Assembly: GCF_017052585.1 (NCBI RefSeq)
Contig: NZ_JAFFHZ010000001.1
Span: 5,828,001 to 5,892,000 of the forward strand
Length of the DNA stretch: 64,000 nucleotides
Direction of reading: 5' to 3'
Source of the DNA: Paenibacillus apiarius
GTDB lineage: Bacteria; Bacillota; Bacilli; Paenibacillales; Paenibacillaceae
A program made the position numbers and the translations under genes. This document shows positions 1 to 7,420 of this stretch, one piece after another. The notes below the pieces were generated by a model that was not told the DNA's origin, made no database searches, and was given only the letters and a program-made list of their open reading frames with translations. The number at the start of each line of letters is the position of its first letter. Within the stretch, counting starts at the first letter, position 1.

Positions 1-22
1 AACAATCAACGAGGTATAAAAC

Positions 23-700
23 ATGACAAAAACCATTCTAATCGTCGAAGACGAGCATATATTGCGGGAAATTATGAAAGACTATTTTAGCAACGAAGGA
101 TATAACGTTCTAGAAGCAGGGGATGGCAAAGCAGCATTACAAATATTTCAGGAAAATAACGTGGATCTGCTTATTCTTGATATTATGCTGCCAGAATTAG
201 ATGGTTGGTCCGTATGTCGTCGGATTCGAAAAATTTCAAATGTCCCTATTATTATGCTGACCGCTCGCGTAGATGAGGACGATACACTGCTCGGGTTTGA
301 ACTGGGTACAGACGACTACGTTACCAAGCCTTACAGCCCTCCAATCTTACTCGCACGAGCGAAGCGATTGCTAGAAAACAGACAAATGCAAGAAATGGAC
401 AACGAAATGATCACTAGCAGCGGCATTTCAGTCTATATGCAGTCTCGTACGGTTACAGTAGATGGAGTTAGCTGCAGCTTGACTCATACTGAATTTGAAA
501 TACTTGCGTACTTAATGAAGCACAAAGGGATTATTAGCACGCGCGAACAATTGATAACGAGAATATGGGGTTATGACTATGAAGGCGATGAACGGACGGT
601 CAACAGTCATATACGGAATTTGCGTCAAAAACTAGGGGACAAATCTGAGTGCATCGCTACGGTTGTTCGATCTGGCTATAAATTTGAGGAGATAACATGA
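23..700 (+). CDS. OmpR/PhoB-family response regulator
   Basis: This 225-residue cytoplasmic DNA-binding regulator is the output half of a two-component system. The receiver domain covers about residues 4-115, with acidic residues ED near position 9, the phospho-acceptor Asp53 in ILDIMLPELDG, Thr80 and Lys102 (TKPY). The winged-helix DNA-binding domain covers about 130-223 and ends with the typical TVNSHIRNLRQKLGD and VVRSGYKFE segments. A GAGGTA ribosome binding site precedes the ATG. The stop codon overlaps the start of the histidine kinase gene, so the two are translationally coupled. The target genes cannot be told from sequence; the acylation operon downstream is only a neighbour, separated by a terminator. 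Confidence 0.95.
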   Translation: MTKTILIVEDEHILREIMKDYFSNEGYNVLEAGDGKAALQIFQENNVDLLILDIMLPELDGWSVCRRIRKISNVPIIMLTARVDEDDTLLGFELGTDDYVTKPYSPPILLARAKRLLENRQMQEMDNEMITSSGISVYMQSRTVTVDGVSCSLTHTEFEILAYLMKHKGIISTREQLITRIWGYDYEGDERTVNSHIRNLRQKLGDKSECIATVVRSGYKFEEIT

Positions 701-2499
701 AAAAAGGGATCGTTTTCAAATTATTTGTGTTAACAACCGCATTATGTTTACTTATCCTCGCCATCATTTATTTTGGACAGACCGTATTTTTCAAGAAATA
801 TTATGTCCATCAAAAGGTAGAGAATGTGAAAGCAAGCCTTGAAGCATTCGCTCAAAACTATGCTAACCCAGACAATCACACGGTAGAGATACAGCGGCTG
901 GAACAGGAATTTTATCGAGAGCATAATACATGGGTAACTGTACTGGATCAACTCGGCAATATAAAAGAAAGCAATGATGACTCGATCGAAGTTGAAATAA
1001 ATGGCGTTCGTGGTGGGGATTTCGCTGCCAAAACCATCACAATCCCTTTATATAGCTTTAATGATTTTCAGGGAATCCGACAAGGACATGAATTTCTACG
1101 AAAAGGGACCGACGCCGTAATTCAAGTCCTTAGAAAAGGGATAGAAGTTATTCCTTATCGAATGAGCATATATAACTTCGCACTTACGTGGGAGAATAAT
1201 CAAATTGCAAACAAAGAACATGAGCTCTTTCCAAATGGAAATGAGGAAGATTGGAATAATGAGAAATTCCCTAGTCTTTACTTAACCGGAACCATAACGA
1301 AAACGACACTTCCTGCAAAAAATGAACCTATACGATTTATTTATTCGAACCACCTGTTCTTAGACCGAATCAGAGCATTTCAAGCGGAATTGCTATTGAA
1401 GAATGCAGAGGAGGCAGCAGCTACATTAGAAGGTACGTACGAAGAGAATGATATCAAATATAAACAGTTTGTTATGCCTATAAAAGACAAAGAGGGGAGG
1501 GACGCATATCTATTTGCAATGACCTCCCTGCAGCCAGTTGATGAAGCCGTACAGATGATCCAGGATTATTATCTTTATCTCATTGTATTCGTTCTGGTGC
1601 TTATATTGCTGGCCTCGTTCTATTATTCTAAAGGTATCGCCAGACCTTTATTGCGAATCAATCAAATGACCAAGAAAATAACGGAGCTGGATTTCTCTGA
1701 AAAACTTCCGATTACGTCAAAAGATGAAATCGGAGATCTCTCCGGCAATATTAATGAGCTATCGGACAAGTTACATTCCTATATCCAGAAGCTTCAACAT
1801 GACATTGAAAAAGAAAAGCAGTTGGAGCATACGCGTAAGGAATTTATTTCTGGTGTATCTCATGAATTGAAAACCCCTCTGAGTGTCATCCAGAGTTGCC
1901 TGTCGATATTGAAGGATGGAGTAGCGAACCACAAGAAGGATTATTACTTTGCCGCGATGGAGAGTGAAGTGAAGAGAATGGATCTTCTTATCGTGGACAT
2001 GTTGAAATTAGCTAAATATGAATCAGGTACCTATAAAATACAACTAGACACATTCCGTATCGATACAGTCATTGATGAATCATGTAAGAAGCTCTCTGCA
2101 GAAATCGTAAAAAAGCAATTGAGTTTACAACTATCTCTTGCTCCGATCGAAGTCGTGGCCAATCAGCTCCTCATCGGTCAAGTCATCGTCAACTTTATCA
2201 ATAATGCGATACGCTACACACCAGAGGGGCATTCCATTCATATTTCCATGACTGAGGAACAGGAATCGGTGAAGGTATGTATTGAAAATACAGGTGTCCA
2301 TATACCGTCAGAGAAAATCGAGAAAATATGGGATCGCTTTTATCGGGGAGAAGCTTCCCGTCATCGTTCTACTGGAGGAACTGGCCTGGGACTAGCCATT
2401 TCCAAAAAAATATTGGAATTGCATGAGGTTAATTACGGTGCACGCAATACAACAGATGGTGTTCTGTTCTTTTTCTACCTCAAGAAAAGCAACTTTTAA
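697..2499 (+). CDS. Sensor histidine kinase, membrane-bound
   Basis: This 600-residue kinase is the partner of the upstream response regulator (ATGA overlap). It has an N-terminal membrane helix (about 7-28), a large extracytoplasmic sensor region (about 30-285), a second helix (about 290-310), a HAMP linker, and a HisKA domain with phospho-acceptor His389 in VSHELKTPLS. The HATPase domain has N-box NFINNAIRY, DRFYRGE and the GGTGLGLAISKK ATP-lid motif. The sensor region resembles no ligand-binding family I can name, so the signal is unknown. All catalytic motifs are intact. Confidence 0.95.
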   Translation: MKKGIVFKLFVLTTALCLLILAIIYFGQTVFFKKYYVHQKVENVKASLEAFAQNYANPDNHTVEIQRLEQEFYREHNTWVTVLDQLGNIKESNDDSIEVEINGVRGGDFAAKTITIPLYSFNDFQGIRQGHEFLRKGTDAVIQVLRKGIEVIPYRMSIYNFALTWENNQIANKEHELFPNGNEEDWNNEKFPSLYLTGTITKTTLPAKNEPIRFIYSNHLFLDRIRAFQAELLLKNAEEAAATLEGTYEENDIKYKQFVMPIKDKEGRDAYLFAMTSLQPVDEAVQMIQDYYLYLIVFVLVLILLASFYYSKGIARPLLRINQMTKKITELDFSEKLPITSKDEIGDLSGNINELSDKLHSYIQKLQHDIEKEKQLEHTRKEFISGVSHELKTPLSVIQSCLSILKDGVANHKKDYYFAAMESEVKRMDLLIVDMLKLAKYESGTYKIQLDTFRIDTVIDESCKKLSAEIVKKQLSLQLSLAPIEVVANQLLIGQVIVNFINNAIRYTPEGHSIHISMTEEQESVKVCIENTGVHIPSEKIEKIWDRFYRGEASRHRSTGGTGLGLAISKKILELHEVNYGARNTTDGVLFFFYLKKSNF

Positions 2500-2529
2500 A
2501 TAAGCCAAACCAATTCAAATTCGTTATCT

Positions 2530-2575
2530 AAGAGCAGTTCTTGCTGAAATCAAGAACGTGCTCTTATTTTATTTC
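2530..2575 (+). terminator. Rho-independent terminator after the two-component operon
   Basis: An AAGAGCA..TTCTTG arm pairs with CAAGAA..TGCTCTT, leaving one bulged base and a 7-nt loop. It is followed by the T-rich run ATTTTATTTC. Confidence 0.8.
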
Positions 2576-2694
2576 ATATCAATCTCTTCTGCACTTTATC
2601 TGCATCTCTCCACATTAAACTATCCATTGTTATGAGGTAAGACACACATACATCAATGGACAAAAAAGTGAGTCACAGGAGAGGAAGATTAATT

Positions 2695-3396
2695 ATGTTA
2701 AACACATGGAAAACAATACTGCTGGCAGGGATGCTTGTTATTTCCCTAACAGCTTGTGTACATCCAAATGGGGGAGGATCTTCGCCGGCAGGTGATACAG
2801 AGAAGTCAATGAACAAAGACGAAAAAACGCTAAAAGAATCCTCAACATCAATGAATGAAAATGATGAATTGAAATCGTTGTTCAAAAAAAGTGTATTCTT
2901 TGGCGATTCCATTACAGAAGGATTTATTTTTCATGATGTTTTGGACATCAGGAATGTATTTGGAGAGGCCGGTAAAACAGCCTTTTTCGCGGTAAAAGAC
3001 AATGACGCGGCCAAACTGGTCGAGAGAAATCCTGAGCATCTATTTATCGCACTCGGTTCAGATGACATCCTTTGGCCAACAGATAATCCGTTACAATTTG
3101 CGATTCAACAATACGGAAAACTTCTCGACCAGATCAAAGAGAAGCTCCCTTCAACCAAAATAACGATATTGTCAGTGACCCCGGTAACAGAGAAAGCATT
3201 AAAAGAAGAGCCGCGGTACTCCAATATTGCCGCTTACAATCAAATGTTGAAAGAACTGGCCGGCAAAAAACAAGTAAAGTATGTCGATGTGTCTTCTATT
3301 GCTGAGCAGAATCCAGCCCTCTATGAGGAGGATGGCATTCATTTCAAAGCTGAATTTTACCCGCTTCTGCTCGATTTTCTGAAAGGCGAACTGTAA
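2695..3396 (+). CDS. SGNH/GDSL hydrolase-like lipoprotein
   Basis: This is a surface-anchored SGNH-fold esterase or acyltransferase, probably working on an extracellular polymer. I chose the ATG at 2695 because AGGAGAGG lies just upstream and because it gives a clean lipoprotein signal (MLNTWKTILL..., lipobox LTAC). An upstream in-frame ATG at 2656 would bury the signal peptide. Block I is FFGDSITEG with Ser72 as nucleophile, and the C-terminal block V is DGIHF with the catalytic Asp/His. The Block III Gly/Asn region is less clear. It is followed after 30 bp by an MBOAT gene, an arrangement typical of polysaccharide O-acetylation systems of the PatA/PatB or AlgI/AlgJ type. The substrate is not known. 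Confidence 0.85.
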   Translation: MLNTWKTILLAGMLVISLTACVHPNGGGSSPAGDTEKSMNKDEKTLKESSTSMNENDELKSLFKKSVFFGDSITEGFIFHDVLDIRNVFGEAGKTAFFAVKDNDAAKLVERNPEHLFIALGSDDILWPTDNPLQFAIQQYGKLLDQIKEKLPSTKITILSVTPVTEKALKEEPRYSNIAAYNQMLKELAGKKQVKYVDVSSIAEQNPALYEEDGIHFKAEFYPLLLDFLKGEL

Positions 3397-3426
3397 TACG
3401 CTTCTCATGAAGGAGGTCGACGAGCG

Positions 3427-4833
3427 TTGGTATTTAGCAGTCTGATTTTTTTGTACCTGTTTTTGCCGATAACCCTTCTCATCTATTTTATAGCGCCGAA
3501 TCAGCTGCGAAATGTAATTTTGATTGTAGCAAGCTTAGTGTTCTATGCATGGGGAGAACCTGTATACATCTCTCTCATGATCTTTTCAACTGTAATCGAT
3601 TATGGGTATGGGTTGCTTATTGATAAATATCGGTATCGAAAAAGTACAGCTAGAGCATTGTTGGTCTGTTCCCTTGTCGGAAATCTTGGGATTCTCGGTT
3701 TCTTTAAATATTACGGATTTCTGGTCGAGAACCTCACTTCTCTGTTCGGCATGCATGTAGAAGTGACGACACTCCCGCTCCCTGTCGGCATTTCCTTTTA
3801 CACATTCCAGACCATGTCATATATTATCGACGTGTATCGAGATAAGGTTCCCGTTCAGAAAAATCTCATCGCTTTCGGTACCTATGTGACGATGTTTCCG
3901 CAGCTTGTTGCAGGGCCTATCGTTGCATACGGCGATGTTGCGAAGCAACTTACACTGCGAAAGATTACTTTATCGCGATTTGGGGAAGGCACACAATTGT
4001 TCGTTAGAGGCCTTGCAAAAAAGGTGCTGCTTGCGAATCATATCGGCATGCTCTGGTCAAGCATCAAAGCAACACCTGCGTCTGACTTAACCGTAGCATC
4101 TTCTTGGATCGGCATTCTTGCCTTTACCTTGCAAATTTACTTCGACTTCAGCGGATATTCAGATATGGCGCGCGGCCTTGGCAAAATGTTCGGCTTCGAT
4201 CTTACAAAGAATTTCAATTATCCGTATATTTCAGCCAGCGTGTCAGAGTTTTGGCGTAGATGGCACATATCACTAGGCTCTTGGTTCCGGGAGTATGTAT
4301 ACATTCCTCTAGGCGGGAACAGGGGAGGGATCATGAAGCAGCTTCGCAATTTGTTTATTGTGTGGTTCCTGACCGGATTGTGGCATGGTGCAAGCTGGAA
4401 TTTCATCATATGGGGTCTTTATTTCGGATGTTTTATTGCGATTGAGAAGCTGATCCTGCACAAATGGCTGCAGCATTTACCTCGCGTAATGGGGAATTTA
4501 TATACACTTCTCATTGTTATGGTTGGATGGGTATTCTTTGATCTCGATCGTCTATCTGCAGCTATATCATATGTAGAGACTATGTTTGGCTTGAGCACAC
4601 ACCATTTTGCTGATAACAACACTTATTATTACTTGTCGACGAATCTCGTTATATTACTGCTTGCGGTGATAGCTGCTACGCCGTTGCCGAAGATGACGAT
4701 TTCAGCCCTGAAGAGAAGATACCCATTAGTCAGCGTAATTTTATCGCCAATCCTTTATGTTCTATTCCTGCTGCTTTCTACAGCTTATTTGGTCAATGAC
4801 ACGTATAATCCCTTCTTGTACTTTAGATTTTAA
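3427..4833 (+). CDS. MBOAT-family O-acyltransferase (AlgI/PatA/DltB-like)
   Basis: This 468-residue polytopic membrane protein should carry acyl groups across the membrane for O-acylation of an exopolysaccharide or cell-wall polymer. It has many hydrophobic helices, the conserved motif FWRRWHISLGSWFREY near residues 274-290, PLGGNRGG, and the catalytic-type histidine in LTGLWHGASWNF (His320). The start is a TTG preceded by AAGGAGG, giving the family-typical N-terminus MVFSSLIFLYLFLPI. It lies between an SGNH lipoprotein and a DHHW-family protein, which together form a complete transfer machine. Length is normal for AlgI-like proteins. Confidence 0.93.
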   Translation: MVFSSLIFLYLFLPITLLIYFIAPNQLRNVILIVASLVFYAWGEPVYISLMIFSTVIDYGYGLLIDKYRYRKSTARALLVCSLVGNLGILGFFKYYGFLVENLTSLFGMHVEVTTLPLPVGISFYTFQTMSYIIDVYRDKVPVQKNLIAFGTYVTMFPQLVAGPIVAYGDVAKQLTLRKITLSRFGEGTQLFVRGLAKKVLLANHIGMLWSSIKATPASDLTVASSWIGILAFTLQIYFDFSGYSDMARGLGKMFGFDLTKNFNYPYISASVSEFWRRWHISLGSWFREYVYIPLGGNRGGIMKQLRNLFIVWFLTGLWHGASWNFIIWGLYFGCFIAIEKLILHKWLQHLPRVMGNLYTLLIVMVGWVFFDLDRLSAAISYVETMFGLSTHHFADNNTYYYLSTNLVILLLAVIAATPLPKMTISALKRRYPLVSVILSPILYVLFLLLSTAYLVNDTYNPFLYFRF

Positions 4834-4870
4834 AATGGTACATCACATCTTGGTAAGGAGGTGATTTCAC

Positions 4871-6019
4871 TTGAAGCGTTATGACAAGTTGACACAGTCC
4901 ATTATGGCTGTATTATTTCTTTCACTAATCAGCCTTGTTCTCATACTCAACCTGATCTTGCCGAAGCGGGAATTCTCAGAGTCAGAAAATCGGAAGCTGG
5001 AGCAGTTACCGGAGTTTTCATTTCACAGCTTTATTTCGGGAAGGTTCACATCCAATTTTGAGAAGTTTATGACGGATCAATTCGTAGCAAGAGATGTATG
5101 GGTTGGTGTAAAGTCAAATGCGGATCAAGCGATAGGTAAAAAAGAAAGTAACGGTGTGTACCTTGGTAAAGACGGCTATTTAATTCAGAAATTCGCTGAA
5201 ATAAATAAAGGAGAGCTCGAAGAGAAAATTCAATCGATCAATGCTTTTCATTCTGCGACTCCTGAGCTTAATAAGTATGTAATCCTTGCTCCGACCGCTG
5301 TTAGTGTGCTTCAAAGCAAGCTCCCTAAATACGTATCTGAGAATCGTGAGCTGGACGCTCTTCATACCGTAAAAACATCTTTGAATCTAGGGATTCGCTA
5401 TGTTGCTGTATACCCAGTGCTATCTTTGCATCAGAATGAACAGATCTACTATAAAACCGATCATCATTGGACAAGTAAGGGGGCTTTTTACGCGTATCAG
5501 CAGCTAAGCAGACAGATGGGATTCAAGCCGATGAAGGAAGAGGAATTCGATATACGTACCGTCACGAACGATTTCTATGGCTCCTTATATTCGAAGAGCG
5601 GTTTTAGGAATTTGCCTCCGGACAGCATAGAATTGTATGTACCTAAGAATGAAGGGAAGGTTACCGTCGATTATGTCGAAGAGCGACAGTCCACTAATTC
5701 TATGTATGTGATGGACAATGTGAAGAAAAAAGATAAGTACACCGTATTTTTTAACGGCAATCATTCTCTTATTAAGATTAAAACAAATCAGCAAGAAGGG
5801 AAGAAGCTGCTGGTGGTCAAGGATTCCTATGCAAACAGCTTCGTGCCTTTTTTAACATCGCATTTCAGTGAAATTTATATGGTTGACCTTCGATATTATG
5901 AAGGAAATGTTGCTGCGCTTGCGAAACAGCATCAAATCCATGACATGTTAATTCTTTATAACATGAATACATTCATCGAAGATCCATCCATCAATTATTT
6001 AGCGAACGAAGAAGGGTAA
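4871..6019 (+). CDS. DHHW-family (AlgJ/AlgX-like) membrane-anchored protein
   Basis: This 382-residue protein has one N-terminal membrane helix and an extracytoplasmic SGNH-like domain. The family motif Asp197-His-His-Trp200 sits in YKTDHHWTSKGA, and the C-terminal block VVKDSYANS is also typical. It starts at TTG with AAGGAGG ten bases upstream. By family knowledge it is the extracellular acceptor or transferase partner of the MBOAT protein encoded 37 bp upstream. The polymer it modifies is not shown by the sequence. Confidence 0.88.
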   Translation: MKRYDKLTQSIMAVLFLSLISLVLILNLILPKREFSESENRKLEQLPEFSFHSFISGRFTSNFEKFMTDQFVARDVWVGVKSNADQAIGKKESNGVYLGKDGYLIQKFAEINKGELEEKIQSINAFHSATPELNKYVILAPTAVSVLQSKLPKYVSENRELDALHTVKTSLNLGIRYVAVYPVLSLHQNEQIYYKTDHHWTSKGAFYAYQQLSRQMGFKPMKEEEFDIRTVTNDFYGSLYSKSGFRNLPPDSIELYVPKNEGKVTVDYVEERQSTNSMYVMDNVKKKDKYTVFFNGNHSLIKIKTNQQEGKKLLVVKDSYANSFVPFLTSHFSEIYMVDLRYYEGNVAALAKQHQIHDMLILYNMNTFIEDPSINYLANEEG

Positions 6020-6040
6020 AGGAGGAGCGGGATCATACCC

Positions 6041-6535
6041 ATGAACATTTATCATCATATCGCCAGAAATAAACGCTACTTCGCATTACTCCTATTCATC
6101 TTTGCAATTAGCGTATTAGCGGGATGTGCTTCAGAGCAGTCAGACATCAACGTGTCTGCTGCCAAGATAGAGGATCAGATGAAACAATCGGTCAAGTTGG
6201 ATAAACTGAAAAAAGGGGACGCGCATAAGCTGAAGAAGCTGTACGACCTTGGTACGGAACAAGTAGAGGACTTCCTGCTATATACTGCTTCCTCTAACGT
6301 CAGAGCGGATGAAATCGTTGTCATTAAAGTGAAAGACGAAAGTCAGATAGACAGTGTCAAGGCAAGTATTTCAAAAAGAGTAGACGCTCAAGCAGTCAAA
6401 TTCAAGGATTATCGCCCTGATGAATATGCTCTACTTGAAAAACACGTACTAAAGGTGAAATCTCACTACATTCTGTTTGCGGTCTCAGCTGATGCTGAAC
6501 AGATTGAAAAAGCATTTGACACGGCATTACAGTAA
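6041..6535 (+). CDS. DUF4358-type lipoprotein
   Basis: This 164-residue protein has a lipoprotein signal peptide (hydrophobic core ALLLFIFAISV, lipobox LAGC) and a small soluble domain. Its layout (DEIVVIKVKDESQ followed by KDYRPDEYALLEKH) matches DUF4358 proteins, which often sit downstream of MBOAT/DHHW genes in Firmicutes. It has an AAAGGAGG site 15 bases before the ATG and is the last gene of the operon, being followed by a terminator. Its biochemical role is unknown; an accessory role in polymer acylation is inferred from position only. Confidence 0.75.
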   Translation: MNIYHHIARNKRYFALLLFIFAISVLAGCASEQSDINVSAAKIEDQMKQSVKLDKLKKGDAHKLKKLYDLGTEQVEDFLLYTASSNVRADEIVVIKVKDESQIDSVKASISKRVDAQAVKFKDYRPDEYALLEKHVLKVKSHYILFAVSADAEQIEKAFDTALQ

Positions 6536-6561
6536 ACCAATATCGTAGTACAATACAGTTC

Positions 6562-6594
6562 GACCCGCATAAAGTCTTTGCGGGTCTTTTGTTA
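6562..6594 (+). terminator. Rho-independent terminator ending the acylation operon
   Basis: The 8-bp stem GACCCGCA/TGCGGGTC has a 9-base loop and is followed by TTTTGTT. Confidence 0.85.
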
Positions 6595-6599
6595 TAGGT

Positions 6600-7130
6600 G
6601 CAAAGGATTTCATAAAACGATGGTGAATACGGGAGGGGGGATTGATATTCCGATCATAACGGAGGAGTCAGAAAAATTCATCGTCTAATACCAGAAAAAG
6701 AAACGGTATTAAGAATCAGATTATCGCGAAGTTAGCCTAGGGTGTGAGTAGCCAGACATGTAGAATCATATGAACCACATGTTAGCGGTTTACGAGAAGC
6801 CGATATTGAGGATAAACAAAATCTTGCACTTCCTGCAAGGAATGGTAGAATCGCCTTATGTGAGGAGTCCTGAATGCGCTTTCCAGTTCAAATAAAGCAG
6901 GAGGTTTCGTTGTGAACAAGGCTTCCTACATAGTTTCGGCATCTGAAAAGTAATACAAAATACTTAAAATTATCTTTAAAAATTTGATATGAACGATCCG
7001 ACAACTTACTAGAACTCCATTGTGAAGGGCTTGTAGTTACATGACCGGCGTTTAGAGTTGCGGCGAATGCAGTGAAATTGGTAGAGTAGCTTTTGCTCTC
7101 ATTGTCGGTTGACAAGAATATAGAGACATT
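6600..7130. other. Gene-free stretch, probably degenerate
   Basis: About 530 bp with stop codons in all frames and no ribosome binding site followed by a plausible reading frame. I could not assign it to a family. It ends in a terminator and palindrome resembling those at 12.5 and 24.6 kb, which suggests it may be the eroded remains of a mobile element. Confidence 0.35.
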
Positions 7131-7131
7131 G

Positions 7132-7160
7132 AAAGCCGCTTAAATTGCGGCTTTTTTGTT
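7132..7160 (+). terminator. Terminator-like hairpin
   Basis: Perfect stem AAAGCCGC/GCGGCTTT followed by TTTTGTTTT. It has no intact gene upstream and belongs to a recurring terminator-plus-palindrome unit (compare 12523 and 24590). Confidence 0.7.
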
Positions 7161-7162
7161 TT

Positions 7163-7210
7163 AAGTATATAGGTTCTTGTCCTAACTCAATGACAAGAAC
7201 CTATATACTT
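7163..7210. repeat. Perfect 19-bp inverted repeat with GACAAGAAC core
   Basis: Arm 7163-7181 (AAGTATATAGGTTCTTGTC) is exactly complementary to 7192-7210 across a 10-bp spacer. The inner nine bases, GTTCTTGTC/GACAAGAAC, recur in the palindrome at 24607, while the outer arm sequence differs. A further GACAAGAAC lies at about 7220. Confidence 0.8.
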
Positions 7211-7358
7211 CTCCGAAAATGACAAGAACATGGATACTTGACCGATTAGATAACTATTTAATCATTTTTGATGGTTGAGTGGAAGGACTCGCTTCACTGT
7301 GGTTCCTCATTTGTTCATTGAACTAACGGGAAAATAGTTATGCAATTATCGTTGCAAA

Positions 7359-7373
7359 TGATAATCAATATCA
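7359..7373 (+). promoter_or_regulatory. Fur box upstream of siderophore locus 1
   Basis: TGATAATCAATATCA matches the Bacillus Fur 7-1-7 palindrome TGATAATNATTATCA with one mismatch. It lies about 50 bp before the AraC/lipoprotein gene and predicts iron-dependent repression of the uptake locus. Confidence 0.8.
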
Positions 7374-7420
7374 TATATGATGGAGTCAACATGGAGTGAA
7401 AGAGAAGGGGAGAGCAAGAG